64,000 bases of DNA from Loktanella sp. Alg231-35 (GTDB lineage Bacteria; Pseudomonadota; Alphaproteobacteria; Rhodobacterales; Rhodobacteraceae), in contig NZ_FREV01000001.1 of NCBI RefSeq assembly GCF_900143545.1, positions 1-64,000 on the forward strand. The letters are read 5' to 3'. The position numbers and the translations under genes were made by a program. Numbering within the stretch: the first letter of the stretch is position 1; every line of letters begins with the position of its first letter. The notes below the pieces were generated by a model, which had not been told where the DNA came from, ran no database searches, and saw only the letters and a program-made list of their open reading frames with translations. Of the stretch, positions 18,067 through 27,171 are shown piece after piece.

Positions 18067-18403
18067 CATGCGGTCTGGGATTGGCAAGCCGCTCATGCAG
18101 GGCTTTGAGCGAGGCGCCTCGGTTAAAGGTATGCACTGTCTGCCGCACATTGCTGGGCAGATGCTTCAGACGCCGTTTGAGGCGCCGGGTGCAGTCTTCC
18201 ATCATCTCAGCAAAGAAGGCCTCAAAGGACCGTCCATAGATCAGTGACAGGGTGATAATTTGGGTCAGGTCAGGACGGGTTGTTCCGTCCTCGAGCTCTG
18301 AGACCACTGACTGGTGGTCACAAAGCAAAGCGGCAACATCCGCTTGGGTATAACCCGCCTTTCTGCGTGCAAGACGCAGATCAGCGGAGAATTGGGTTCT
18401 CAT
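18056..18403 (-). CDS. XRE-family transcriptional regulator
   Basis: 115 residues. Residues 1-60 form a Cro/CI-type helix-turn-helix (LRLARRKAGYTQADVAALLCDHQSVVSELEDG), followed by a helical, basic C-terminal part (CTRRLKRRLKHLP). It is the first gene of a two-gene minus-strand unit with the RuvC-fold gene. It probably regulates its own promoter upstream of 18403. Target genes are unknown. Confidence 0.8.
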   Translation of the reverse strand: MRTQFSADLRLARRKAGYTQADVAALLCDHQSVVSELEDGTTRPDLTQIITLSLIYGRSFEAFFAEMMEDCTRRLKRRLKHLPSNVRQTVHTFNRGASLKALHERLANPRPHGSA

Positions 18404-19202
18404 AGACTTTTGATTAATGGCTAAACGTCTGGAGCTTCAGTCTATGGGGGGAGACAAAGACATCCTAGTAGTCAGGATATCCCGGAGGGCAATACGGTGA
18501 GTGCTATGCAGAGAGAGACGCACATGGTGTGGTGATACATGCGCTTGGGGACCGGAACACCTGACGTGTTCCGCCGACAAACGCACATCTCACCCCCACC
18601 TGTTCATCTCTGCCTGCAATCTGATCGGCTGTGCAGCAATTGCGACTGATGCTGTACAACTCTGGGACAAGCGGCTGAACTATCCCAAGGCTGTCTACGA
18701 TTTGACGGAGATATCGGGCCGGACTTACAACCCAAAACGGTTCCACCACATGATCGAAGCGCAGGCTAGCAGCACGGGCCACAAAGGAACCACATGCAAT
18801 CCAACAAACGGGAAAGCCCCGGCACAAGGCCGGGGCTTGGGGAAGAGCAACCGCTTGCCTATGTGCATCCACTTGGGGAATGTGTGAGTGTCGCAGATAC
18901 ACGTAGATTCGATACGGTTGACGCGAAGGTAAGTTATCTACCTCAGATTGCAAGAAGCCTTGTGTTCGCGCATCGGCAACAAATTACGAACTGCAAATTT
19001 GTTACAACCGAGTAGTGAGGCGGCAGCGGACTTGCCAACCACCTCTGATCGTCACATCGTGATCAGGCCAACGACCGATTTGAGCCCCACTTCGACCGAT
19101 GCTGCGCAGCACATGAACGACCGCTTTAGAGAATACCGCCCGCCCAAGTCTGGGGCGCTCATCCTGCACACAGACGACTACGTCAGACATCAATCTCGCT
19201 TG
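18404..19202. other. Intergenic stretch, decayed or regulatory
   Basis: About 800 bp without a convincing gene. It contains the promoter region of the XRE gene at its left end, a long antisense frame (18504-18953) with odd composition that I do not accept as coding, and a GC-rich hairpin at 18814-18838. A ~35-bp segment at 18737-18772 resembles one at 28608-28640. Confidence 0.5.
18814..18838. terminator. Perfect GC-rich hairpin without T tract
   Basis: AAGCCCCGGC and GCCGGGGCTT form a perfect 10-bp stem with a 5-base loop. No T run follows on the plus strand and only TTTCCC follows on the minus strand, so terminator activity is uncertain. Confidence 0.4.
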
Positions 19203-19217
19203 TTGACAGAAAATCGA

Positions 19218-19236
19218 ACGTGAACAACGTTCACGT
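19218..19236. promoter_or_regulatory. Palindrome 1 upstream of DUF3617 gene (TetR-type operator?)
   Basis: ACGTGAACAACGTTCACGT has perfect 8-bp arms around three bases. The TGAAC-N3-GTTCA core resembles operators of TetR-family repressors. A TTGACA box lies 10 bp upstream at 19203-19208. Confidence 0.5.
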
Positions 19237-19240
19237 ATGT

Positions 19241-19260
19241 TGATATGGAACGCCATATCA
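19241..19260. promoter_or_regulatory. Palindrome 2 upstream of DUF3617 gene
   Basis: TGATATGGAACGCCATATCA has perfect 8-bp arms around AACG and starts five bases after palindrome 1, just before the ribosome site AGGAGAG of the following reading frame. It could be a second operator or a hairpin in the leader mRNA. Confidence 0.45.
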
Positions 19261-19277
19261 CTATCAGGAGAGAAACT

Positions 19278-19717
19278 TTGCAAAGAATGACACCGTTACT
19301 ATTGGTCGTAGCGCTTTTGACTGCAGCACCCGCGTATTCACAAGAGCAGAGCGTCGATCTTGATGCGGGCTTTGGCAATATTCGATCACTCTGGAAGTAG
19401 TTCCTAGAGATATCGTAGAACGCCAAACGGAGCAGTTCTGCTTAAGCGATAGCGATTCAAGCATGACTGCAAACGAACTGATCGGCCGCATGAGCCAAGA
19501 TCAGTGTGCAACGTCAAATGAGCTTTTGCTGGTTGGTCGAGGATCGGCAGACATGACGTGTCAGTATCCGGAAGACAACGCGCGTGGACAAGGTCGTTTC
19601 GAAGCCACTTACACAACCACGACATACGACATTGACGCAAACATGACCTTTGTCGGACCTGGTGGCACAACACGCGCCATTTTCTCTGGCGAGGGGCAAC
19701 GCATTGGCGACTGCTAG
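19278..19717 (+). pseudogene. Frameshifted DUF3617-family exported protein
   Basis: The reading frame starts at TTG 19278 (AGGAGAG upstream) or ATG 19287 and codes for a signal peptide (MTPLLLVVALLTAAPAYSQ) but stops at 19400. In another frame from about 19382 the protein goes on as SITLEVVPRDIVERQTEQFC, then SSMTANELIGRMSQDQC and ends GEGQRIGDC at 19717. The cysteine spacing and the GxC end fit DUF3617, small periplasmic proteins of unknown role. One frameshift near 19375-19382 joins the halves, so the gene is a recent pseudogene, a sequencing error or a case of programmed shifting. Confidence 0.7.
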
Positions 19718-19761
19718 AGCACTGGCATGAGTTTTTCCTATGATATTGTCCTGACGCTGAC

Positions 19762-19959
19762 CTAAGCGCTGGATTCAAGACTGCTCAGTGACTGAAACGG
19801 TAGGTCTTCTAGCGAAGGTCTCCGGATCATAGCCATCTTGACCTGCCTCGTTTGTATTGCATCAGACGAAACGTGGATCGACCAATCCGCGATTTCACGA
19901 TCAGGGTTCTTGATGTTAGTCTCAGGTACCGCCGCGAGCCAAAGCCAATCCTTATTCAA
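19762..19959 (-). CDS. Possible small protein coupled to the GT-C gene
   Basis: 65 residues from a TTG that overlaps the stop codon of the GT-C gene, beginning LNKDWLWLAAVPETNIKNPD. Composition looks protein-like (no repeats, balanced charge) but there is no ribosome site of its own and no recognised family. It may be a translationally coupled product or a chance frame. Confidence 0.25.
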   Translation of the reverse strand: MNKDWLWLAAVPETNIKNPDREIADWSIHVSSDAIQTRQVKMAMIRRPSLEDLPFQSLSSLESSA

Positions 19960-21551
19960 CGAAGCGCACAGTCAATGTCATAGCTCCGAACCCCGGGACC
20001 GGTGAAATCCCTTGAGATTGCACAATCAGCCGCATCGGCAGATGTGACAAGAAAGGCTTCTCTTTCATCCTCGAATTGAGCTGCGGCAAAGGTAATGCGA
20101 CCGGTGTCTTGTGCGATCCTAAGCACAAAGTCGGTGTAGGCGCGATAAGAATCCTCGACATCAAGAGGTGCCCAAATATGGTTGTTCAACTTATTGATGG
20201 CATTCGCATTCAGATTTGCAACGACGGCGTCGGTGCTTTCCATGACGCGGGTGTCAAAGGGCAATTCACCCAAGATTGATATCTGCGGTTCTGGGTTGCG
20301 ATTTTCATAATAGCGCAGCGTACGGGCAAACAGTAAATTGGGAACGACAGGGATGTCTGGGCGGGTCTGGATGTGTTCATATAATGCGCTTGTATCCTGG
20401 GAGATGTACCAGCCAGACAAAGTGAAGGAAGGCAGTCGAACGGCATTGGGCAACGTAAGTGTCGCGATGATCAATGCCACAGCGAGCCTAATGGATCGCG
20501 ATTCTTCGCCCCATTTGAAGACTGCAAAGATAAATGCGGCCCCAGCAGTTGCTTTGACGGGTTGCGTGAACAATAGTTGCCGACCATTAAAGATCGGATA
20601 TTGCCCGAGCACTGACAATAAAACAACGCTGCTGATCAACCCCACGCCGAGACGCAAAAACAGATAATCTGGGTTTCTGAGAATATGATCTGCTTGCTTT
20701 GACCGCCTATGCTTTATCACCATTGCAATGCCCCAAAAGATGCTTAGCCCGAGTGAGATGCCGAAATAGGAGGGGAATACCAAATGCTTCAACGGTGTTA
20801 AGAGGCCAGAACCTCCACTTTGTAGTATGGCCAGCAAGGTGTGATTGTCGTAGGATTCAGAATAGTTTGTGAGTTGATAAAATGTGACCGGCTTGAAGAT
20901 GGTGACGTAAAGCCCAACCCATACGATGACAAAACCCACGAGTGCAGTGCCCCAAAGCAATCGGGTCCGTCCATTTGTGCGAAAAAGAACCGCATCGAGG
21001 AAGATCACCACGGAGATGAACATTGAAGAGAATGAAAATAACGCCAAAACGACGGATAGAACGAACAACACAACACATGCATGCTTGCGCGTGAGATCAA
21101 GTGTCACTGCGGCATGCATCAAGACAAGCGCTGCACCGAACTCAAAAATGTAGTGCTTTAATTCAGTAGAATAGCTAATGATATGCGGGGCAGTCATTAG
21201 AAACATGAGGGCAACCAACATCACTGCATCCCCCCGCCGGATCGCCGATAGACCGACGCCGCCAATCACTGTCGTTGTCACTCCCAACATCAACAAACGC
21301 ATCGATGATACGTCGCCGTCTGCAAGACGCCAGATTATGTCTTGGAAGATCAATGCCAGCGGTGGTGCAGCTTGGTCGTTGTAGGGAAGTGCGGTGAAAT
21401 ACGATCCCCAAGGCAGACCGAGGTTTTCAAGAATAGCACTTTCGTCTTGCCAAAGTGGTCGGTCAGACTGAAGAACGCCCAGCAGGACAAACAATACAAC
21501 GGCCAGAAGGAAGGCAACGGCGTACCCAGCTTTCCACGTGTCGTTTGTCAT
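19956..21551 (-). CDS. GT-C type membrane glycosyltransferase
   Basis: 531 residues with about ten membrane helices. The first periplasmic loop carries PLWQDESAILENLG, the acidic DE motif seen in ArnT/PMT-like GT-C enzymes that use polyprenyl-phosphate sugars. A soluble C-terminal part follows the last helix. The gene is divergent from the seven-gene glycan operon with GtrA and GT2 genes, so it is a candidate for the final transferase (a GtrC-like role) that puts a sugar on a surface glycan in the periplasm. Donor and acceptor cannot be told from sequence. Confidence 0.75.
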   Translation of the reverse strand: MTNDTWKAGYAVAFLLAVVLFVLLGVLQSDRPLWQDESAILENLGLPWGSYFTALPYNDQAAPPLALIFQDIIWRLADGDVSSMRLLMLGVTTTVIGGVGLSAIRRGDAVMLVALMFLMTAPHIISYSTELKHYIFEFGAALVLMHAAVTLDLTRKHACVVLFVLSVVLALFSFSSMFISVVIFLDAVLFRTNGRTRLLWGTALVGFVIVWVGLYVTIFKPVTFYQLTNYSESYDNHTLLAILQSGGSGLLTPLKHLVFPSYFGISLGLSIFWGIAMVIKHRRSKQADHILRNPDYLFLRLGVGLISSVVLLSVLGQYPIFNGRQLLFTQPVKATAGAAFIFAVFKWGEESRSIRLAVALIIATLTLPNAVRLPSFTLSGWYISQDTSALYEHIQTRPDIPVVPNLLFARTLRYYENRNPEPQISILGELPFDTRVMESTDAVVANLNANAINKLNNHIWAPLDVEDSYRAYTDFVLRIAQDTGRITFAAAQFEDEREAFLVTSADAADCAISRDFTGPGVRSYDIDCALR

Positions 21552-21839
21552 CCGCTGTGTCTTTCTTTGTAGTTTGGTGTCTCATAAGCAATCTTTATGC
21601 CGCATCGACGAAACCTCACAAGTCCTCTGCATCCAAGGATTGTTTTTTGTCCATTGAATGAGCCGGATGAGTGACACATTGCTTCGCAAAGTTCACATCA
21701 CGTGCATGGTTGAGCCAATCGTATCTGGATACACAACGCGCCAGCGAAACAACTTGATTTGACGAACGTTAGCCGCGATCCTAACGCACATCGTTTTCGT
21801 TACTGAAAACATCACTTTAGAAATGTAAGGTTACCTCCT

Positions 21840-22799
21840 TTGGCAGTTGATGGCATCATTGGACATACTGGCTTTGTCGGGAGCAATCTTGCGCGCCAAC
21901 ATAATTTTGCGGCAAAGTTCAATTCGCGCAATATAGACGAGAGCGCAGGCACTGACTTTGACACACTCGTATGCGCTGCTGCACCAGGTTCTATGTTTGA
22001 AGCGAATACTTTGCCCGACCGCGACAAAGCGCAAATTGATGCGTTGTGCCAAAGGATAGCGGCGATAAAGGCCAAGCGTTTCGTCCTGATTTCGACTATT
22101 GCGGTTCTTGCCGACTTTGCCGGGCAAGATGATGAGGCGACAACGGCATTCCAAGAAGTTACCGCCTACGGAAGGCACCGTCGAGCGCTTGAAGCATTTT
22201 GTTCTGCACACTTCGATGACTGTTTGATCCTGCGTCTGCCAGCGTTGTTTGGTGCAGGGCTAAAGAAGAATTTCTTGTTCGATCTGCTGAACCCCGTCCC
22301 CAGCATGCTGACTGCAGCAAAAATGGATGCCGCGCTTGTTTGTGTTGCTCACAAAGAAGCGGATGTTTTGCGGCAGGTGTACCACCTGAACAATGAAAAC
22401 GGGATGTTTGTGCTCGACCGTGCGGCACTGCGGTCATCTGGTGTACAGGCGCAGATTGAGACTGCGTGGGGCGCGAATGAGCTGACCGCTGTGCAGTTCA
22501 CGCATCCTGAGACGACGTTTCAATTCTATGGCGTTGACAGGCTTTGGCGGGATATTGAAACGGCGTGGGCGCATGATATCGGGGTCTTGCATCTAGCGAC
22601 CGAGCCGCTGCCAGCTTCTGAAGTCCACCAGATCGTAACCGGTCATCCGATGCCTTCGACCGGGGCACGTTTGCACAACGAAGATATGCGCAGTTTGCAC
22701 ACTGCAAAGTGGGGTCGGGTGGGCCCCTATCTCGAGGATGCCAGTCAGATCTCGTCCCGCGTAGCGGCGTTTCTACAGCAACAGCGGTCCCTTGCATGA
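21840..22799 (+). CDS. NAD(P)-dependent sugar epimerase/dehydratase-like SDR
   Basis: 319 residues, TTG start with AAGG nine bases upstream. The N-terminus has the nucleotide-binding motif GIIGHTGFVGSNLA; the catalytic Tyr motif is YGRHRRALE, with Arg at the usual Lys position. It is an extended-SDR type enzyme, probably acting on a nucleotide sugar or its derivative. It is the first of a chain of genes coupled by 4-bp overlaps. The atypical active site leaves the reaction open. Confidence 0.7.
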   Translation: MAVDGIIGHTGFVGSNLARQHNFAAKFNSRNIDESAGTDFDTLVCAAAPGSMFEANTLPDRDKAQIDALCQRIAAIKAKRFVLISTIAVLADFAGQDDEATTAFQEVTAYGRHRRALEAFCSAHFDDCLILRLPALFGAGLKKNFLFDLLNPVPSMLTAAKMDAALVCVAHKEADVLRQVYHLNNENGMFVLDRAALRSSGVQAQIETAWGANELTAVQFTHPETTFQFYGVDRLWRDIETAWAHDIGVLHLATEPLPASEVHQIVTGHPMPSTGARLHNEDMRSLHTAKWGRVGPYLEDASQISSRVAAFLQQQRSLA

Positions 22800-23647
22800 A
22801 ATTCGCAGCCTCAAATATTGCTTGGCCTGTGGTTGATCGGTTAGCGGTCTACGCTGCGTTGATGGATCATGGGTTTGATGGCCTTGAAATCGCGCCGGGT
22901 CTTTTCTTTTTTGATGCCTTAGATTCATTTGCTCCCGATCAGGAAACGTTCGATCGCGCTATGGACGAGATTGCCGATGCAGGCCTTTCGCTAGTGTCGA
23001 TGCAGGCCTTGTTGTTCGGTGTCGATGGGGCAGCTTTGTTTGATGGGGACGCACCATTGCAGCGCTTGGAGGAGGGCATGGAACGTGCGATCCAACTTGC
23101 CGGGCGGATGGGCATCCCCAATCTTGTCTTCGGCGCGCCAAAGCAGCGGATCGTTCCTGAGGGTATGTCCACAGAGGATGCAACAGAATGCGCTGCTGAC
23201 GTTTTCCGCCGCTTAGGTGATATTGCACTGACCCACGGCACAAAGATCGCGATTGAGGCGAACCCGGCAACCTATGGAACCAACTTTCTGACCCATGGGG
23301 ATCAGGCCCTTGGGTTTGTACGCAAAACAGATCACCCGGCGATCAGTTTCATCCTCGATGTTGGTGCAATGCAGATCAACGATGAATTTGCACAGATACC
23401 TGCGCTTTCTGCGGAAGCGGGCGCGCTTTTATCTCATGTCCATTTTAGTGAACCTGATCTGGGACCAGCGCCTGCCAGTTTAGTTGAGGCCTCCACGGTG
23501 CTGACTGCGCTCGTACGCTCAAAATATGACAGCGCTGTCTCAATCGAGATGCGCGCGACATCTGATCCTGTCGTAGACATTGTCGCGGCGATAAAGCGGT
23601 TGGCGCAGTCACGCGATGCCGCATTGCAAAATGAGTATCCAGGATGA
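22796..23647 (+). CDS. Sugar phosphate isomerase/epimerase-like TIM barrel protein
   Basis: 283 residues from MKFAASNIAWPVVDRLAVYA; the ATG overlaps the previous stop by 4 bp. The AP endonuclease 2/xylose isomerase-like pattern is seen in FDGLEIAPG, NLVFGAPKQR, IAIEANPATYG, ILDVGAMQI and HVHFSEPDLG, which supply metal-binding Glu, Asp and His. Probably an isomerase or epimerase of a sugar used in the glycan made by this operon. Exact substrate unknown. Confidence 0.75.
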   Translation: MKFAASNIAWPVVDRLAVYAALMDHGFDGLEIAPGLFFFDALDSFAPDQETFDRAMDEIADAGLSLVSMQALLFGVDGAALFDGDAPLQRLEEGMERAIQLAGRMGIPNLVFGAPKQRIVPEGMSTEDATECAADVFRRLGDIALTHGTKIAIEANPATYGTNFLTHGDQALGFVRKTDHPAISFILDVGAMQINDEFAQIPALSAEAGALLSHVHFSEPDLGPAPASLVEASTVLTALVRSKYDSAVSIEMRATSDPVVDIVAAIKRLAQSRDAALQNEYPG

Positions 23648-24666
23648 CAAAAAAAACCACCAACCAACGCGATGACATCTTGGTTTCTGTCGGGCTCACC
23701 GAAGCATTACCCACTCAAAAAGGTTTTGACGCATTGCAGGGCATTGCAGCCGAACTCGATCAGCGGTTTCGCTATTGGGAAATAATCGTATTGGCTGATC
23801 CGAAAGAACATGATGCGCTGTCTGCGTTGTTCGGAATTGTTCCAAATCTGCGCCTTTTGAAAGTACGTACGGGTACATCGCATTACCGCCGACGGATCGT
23901 TTTAGCGGTACAAGCGATTGGCGATGTTCTGGCTATCACGACCAGTGCTGAGGCAGATCACGTTGATCTTATTACTATGATCGAAACCTCTGTGGATGAA
24001 ACAGGTATCGTGGTCAGTCGCCGTGAGAAAGGAAATCTTCTTGATCCTGTGATTGGTGCACTTGGCAAGGCCAGCGGCTTTCATGTCTCATCGCGTGATC
24101 TGCAGACGGTTGTTTATCCACGCGCGCTGCTGGACACGTTGGCATCGCGACCCGACAAGGGTCTTGCGCTACGGTTTGCCCCCCGAGACGCCTTTGTCAA
24201 TGTGATAGAAAGCACCGTGAAAACCCAAACAGGACTGCAGAAGCGCAGTCTTCATGACACAAGACGCAGACTGTCGATCATCCAAAAGTTGATCGTCAAT
24301 CTGGCACCGCGTGTTTTGAGCTATCTGTCGGTACTTTCAGCGATTGTTGCTTTTGTAGCCATTCTATTTGTCTTCTATGTGTTTGGCGTCTGGATGTTTA
24401 TGGAGACGATCCAGCCCGGGTGGATCACGACTTCACTTATCCTGAGTGGTACCGCGGCCTTTCTTGGAATGGCTGTCTTCTGTCTTTCGAGTGGCCTTCA
24501 GATGATTATCGAGCTTCTGTTGCCTGACCACGGGCGTGACGTCATAGGCGAAAGTAGTTCAGTTGATTTGTTCAGTGATGTGATGACTGAATTGAATGTT
24601 GACTTAGATATGGTGGAACCAGAGGTGGCGCCCCCTGTCGCTGATAAAGTACATGAGGCGAAATGA
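23644..24666 (+). CDS. GtrB-like membrane protein with degenerate GT2 domain
   Basis: 340 residues: a cytoplasmic GT2-like domain (about 10-210, DILVSVGLTEAL, FRYWEIIVLAD) and two C-terminal membrane helices (VLSYLSVLSAIVAFVAILFVF and SLILSGTAAFLGMAVFCL), the layout of polyprenyl-phosphate glycosyltransferases such as GtrB. The expected DXD box is not clear; the aligned place reads AEADHVD. It may transfer a sugar to undecaprenyl phosphate or act as a non-catalytic partner of the GT2 enzyme at 26283. It overlaps both neighbours by 4 bp. Confidence 0.65.
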   Translation: MTKKTTNQRDDILVSVGLTEALPTQKGFDALQGIAAELDQRFRYWEIIVLADPKEHDALSALFGIVPNLRLLKVRTGTSHYRRRIVLAVQAIGDVLAITTSAEADHVDLITMIETSVDETGIVVSRREKGNLLDPVIGALGKASGFHVSSRDLQTVVYPRALLDTLASRPDKGLALRFAPRDAFVNVIESTVKTQTGLQKRSLHDTRRRLSIIQKLIVNLAPRVLSYLSVLSAIVAFVAILFVFYVFGVWMFMETIQPGWITTSLILSGTAAFLGMAVFCLSSGLQMIIELLLPDHGRDVIGESSSVDLFSDVMTELNVDLDMVEPEVAPPVADKVHEAK

Positions 24667-25826
24667 CGTCTCGTTCATCATCTCAAGACAATGAAGTGGA
24701 TTTCCTGATCATCGGGGGTGGGTTTTATGGCTGTTGTCTCGCCCTCTATTTGCGGTCGCTGACCGGTCGTATCGCAGTCATCGAAGCAGGTGATCAGATT
24801 ATGACGCGGGCCAGTCGAGTCAATCAGGCACGTGTGCATACCGGGTTTCACTATCCACGCAGTATGCTGACGGCTGCGAAATCAATGGTCCTACACAGGA
24901 GGTTTGCTGAGGAATTCCCCGATGCGTTGATTTCTGACTTTCGTATGCTTTATGGAATTGCGCGGTACGGGTCGCGCGTGCCTGTTGCTCGGTTTTGGCG
25001 CAATTTCCATGATATGGGCGCACCGATCGCCAAAGCCTCAGTCTGTCAGCAAGCATTGTTTAACAGCGAGTTGGTCGAAGCCGCTTTCGACTGTACCGAA
25101 TTTGCCTTTGACTACTCCGTTCTACGGCAGGGTTTGATGGCGCAGATCGACCGACACAAAATGGATTTACGGTTAAACACCGAAGTTGTGAACCTGACAG
25201 AAGAAAAGACAGGCGTGCGCGTTACTCTAACTGATGGGCGTGAAATTACCGCAAGCACCGTGTTCAACGTCACCTATAGCCATGTGAACAGACTGCTGCG
25301 TAAAGCGTCTCTTCCCCCGGCGGATATCAAGCATGAACTGACGGAAGTCGTACTGGCTGACATCCCGACAGAGCTGGATGGCCGAGCAATTACTTTAATG
25401 GATGGGCCTTTCTTTTCGGTAATGCCGTATCCTGCAGAACAGCTCTATTCATTGACGCATGTGCGCTATACGCCCCATCTCAACTGGGCAGACACCGCCG
25501 GGACAAAATCACCCTATCAGATCGCACAGTCCTATAAAGGCGAAAGTCGGGCGCATCAAATGAAGGTTGATGCCCAAAGATATGTGCCATGTCTCGCGAA
25601 CTTAGGGATTCGCAAATCCATCTTTGATGTAAAAACTGTTCTGCAGAAGAACGAGCAGGATGATGGGCGACCGATTTTGTTTCAGCGCAAGCCAGATAGC
25701 AGCCGGATCATATCGATCCTTGGCGGTAAGATTGATAATATCTATGACTTGTTCGACCTGATTAAAACCGCAGAGCCAGAGTGGACGGATGCAAACTTGT
25801 CCTATCTTTTGCCCGGTACCGCATGA
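24663..25826 (+). CDS. FAD-dependent oxidoreductase (DAO-like)
   Basis: 387 residues with an N-terminal Rossmann FAD motif (DFLIIGGGFYGCCLALYL) and the second acidic end of strand 2 (AVIEAGD). The layout matches D-amino-acid oxidase-like enzymes and, more distantly, UDP-galactopyranose mutase. In this operon it most likely oxidises or rearranges a sugar precursor. It overlaps the previous gene by 4 bp and is followed by gtrA after 13 bp. Confidence 0.75.
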   Translation: MTSRSSSQDNEVDFLIIGGGFYGCCLALYLRSLTGRIAVIEAGDQIMTRASRVNQARVHTGFHYPRSMLTAAKSMVLHRRFAEEFPDALISDFRMLYGIARYGSRVPVARFWRNFHDMGAPIAKASVCQQALFNSELVEAAFDCTEFAFDYSVLRQGLMAQIDRHKMDLRLNTEVVNLTEEKTGVRVTLTDGREITASTVFNVTYSHVNRLLRKASLPPADIKHELTEVVLADIPTELDGRAITLMDGPFFSVMPYPAEQLYSLTHVRYTPHLNWADTAGTKSPYQIAQSYKGESRAHQMKVDAQRYVPCLANLGIRKSIFDVKTVLQKNEQDDGRPILFQRKPDSSRIISILGGKIDNIYDLFDLIKTAEPEWTDANLSYLLPGTA

Positions 25827-25839
25827 TGAAGGTGATCAG

Positions 25840-26286
25840 ATGAAACGGGACAAGGCCGCACAGACGACATACGAATCTTTGCGTTTTGGGATTGTTTCAA
25901 TCATCGGCCTTTGTGTCGATATTGCGCTGACTTGGTTGGTGTTTGCGTCATTTGGTGTCAGCCTATTGGTGTCGGCTGCCATTGGTTTCGCCGCAGGCGC
26001 ATGCCTCAACTATGCGCTGCATGAGTTTTGGACATTCAAACGCACTGAAAGCCGTGTCTCAATCCAAAGGTTGACGCGTTATGCTATAGCGTTGGTGGCA
26101 ACTCTCACGGCACGGCTATGTGCTGTGTTTGTGTTTTCGCGGGTTATGGACGAAGTGCAATATGCGTTGCTGATTCTGATTCTGGCGACAGGAATATCTT
26201 TCGTTATGACGTATTTGATCAGCAAGCTGTTTGTGTTCAAGTCTGAGGGATCATCTGAGACTACCCATAAAGGGAATACGTTGTGA
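25840..26286 (+). CDS. GtrA-family membrane flippase
   Basis: 148 residues with four membrane helices, beginning LRFGIVSIIGLCVDIALTWL and including the GtrA signature AGACLNYALHEFWTFKR. GtrA proteins flip polyprenyl-phosphate sugars to the periplasm. The start MKRDKAAQTT at 25840 is chosen over an upstream overlapping ATG because it fits the family N-terminus. Together with the GT2-like and GT-C genes it forms a gtr-type glycan modification set. Confidence 0.85.
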   Translation: MKRDKAAQTTYESLRFGIVSIIGLCVDIALTWLVFASFGVSLLVSAAIGFAAGACLNYALHEFWTFKRTESRVSIQRLTRYAIALVATLTARLCAVFVFSRVMDEVQYALLILILATGISFVMTYLISKLFVFKSEGSSETTHKGNTL

Positions 26287-27077
26287 CACGATCAATTGAT
26301 GTTTCATCTTGGGATGTACCGGCCTCTGACAAAGCCGTATTTGCCATGAAACGTCATAACTACGTGTTGGTTATTCCCGTCATCAATGAGGGCGAAAGGA
26401 TTCGCGCGCAACTCGAACGTATTCATCTTAAAAGTTTGCCTATTGATGTTGTGGTGGCTGATGGTGGTTCTACTGATGGATCTCTTGATCCTTCCTTCCT
26501 GCAATCAGTTAGTGTACGCGCCCTGCTGACAAAAACGGGTCCCGGCAAACTGTCAGCGCAACTGCGTGTGGCTTATGCTTGGTCTCTTCTGGAGGGGTAT
26601 CGTGGTATCGTAACTGTTGATGGCAACGGCAAAGACGGTATGGATGCGGTCGCGCTCTTTGTTGAAAAGCTGGAAAGCGGTTACGACTATATTCAGGGGT
26701 CCCGTTATATGAAGGGTGGCATGGCCGAAAACACCCCGTTTGAGCGGACCATAGGCAATCGGTTGATCCATGCGCCATTGCTGAGTTTGGCGGGCCGTCG
26801 TTGGTTTACTGACACAACTAACGGGTTCCGAGGTTATTCATCGCGTTACCTACTTGATGAAAAGGTCCGGCCATTTCGCGCGATTTTCCAAAAGTATGAG
26901 CTATTGTTTTATCTCACTGTGCGTGCAGGGCAACTTGGCTATAGAGTGTGCCAAGTGCCTGTGCGCCGGACATACCCAGTAGGCCAGGCTGTTCCGACCA
27001 AGATCACCGGATCAGGTGCTAAATTTGATGTTCTAAAACAGACATTTCACGCCGCGCTCGGTCGATTTTCTGGTTAA
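26283..27077 (+). CDS. Glycosyltransferase family 2
   Basis: 264 residues with a GT2/GT-A fold: NYVLVIPVINEGERIRAQL, VVVADGGSTDGSLD, the metal-binding TVDGNGKDG and GSRYMKGG. No C-terminal membrane helices, unlike the GtrB-like protein upstream. It resembles dolichyl-phosphate mannose synthase-type enzymes that load polyprenyl phosphate with a sugar. It is the last gene of the operon; an IS66 element starts just downstream. Confidence 0.82.
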   Translation: MTRSIDVSSWDVPASDKAVFAMKRHNYVLVIPVINEGERIRAQLERIHLKSLPIDVVVADGGSTDGSLDPSFLQSVSVRALLTKTGPGKLSAQLRVAYAWSLLEGYRGIVTVDGNGKDGMDAVALFVEKLESGYDYIQGSRYMKGGMAENTPFERTIGNRLIHAPLLSLAGRRWFTDTTNGFRGYSSRYLLDEKVRPFRAIFQKYELLFYLTVRAGQLGYRVCQVPVRRTYPVGQAVPTKITGSGAKFDVLKQTFHAALGRFSG

Positions 27078-27171
27078 CGCATTTCCGTAACCGTCTGGTC
27101 TCCCCGTTCTGACGGGTCTTGATGGGGTCTGATAATGTCCATTGTTGATAATGGACATCTTGAGGACGGAT

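Noticed and set aside
18504-18953. 149-residue minus-strand frame in the intergenic stretch
   Set aside because: Odd composition rich in Arg, Cys and Ser, no ribosome site, and a GC-rich hairpin inside; only a weak resemblance of one segment to 28608-28640.
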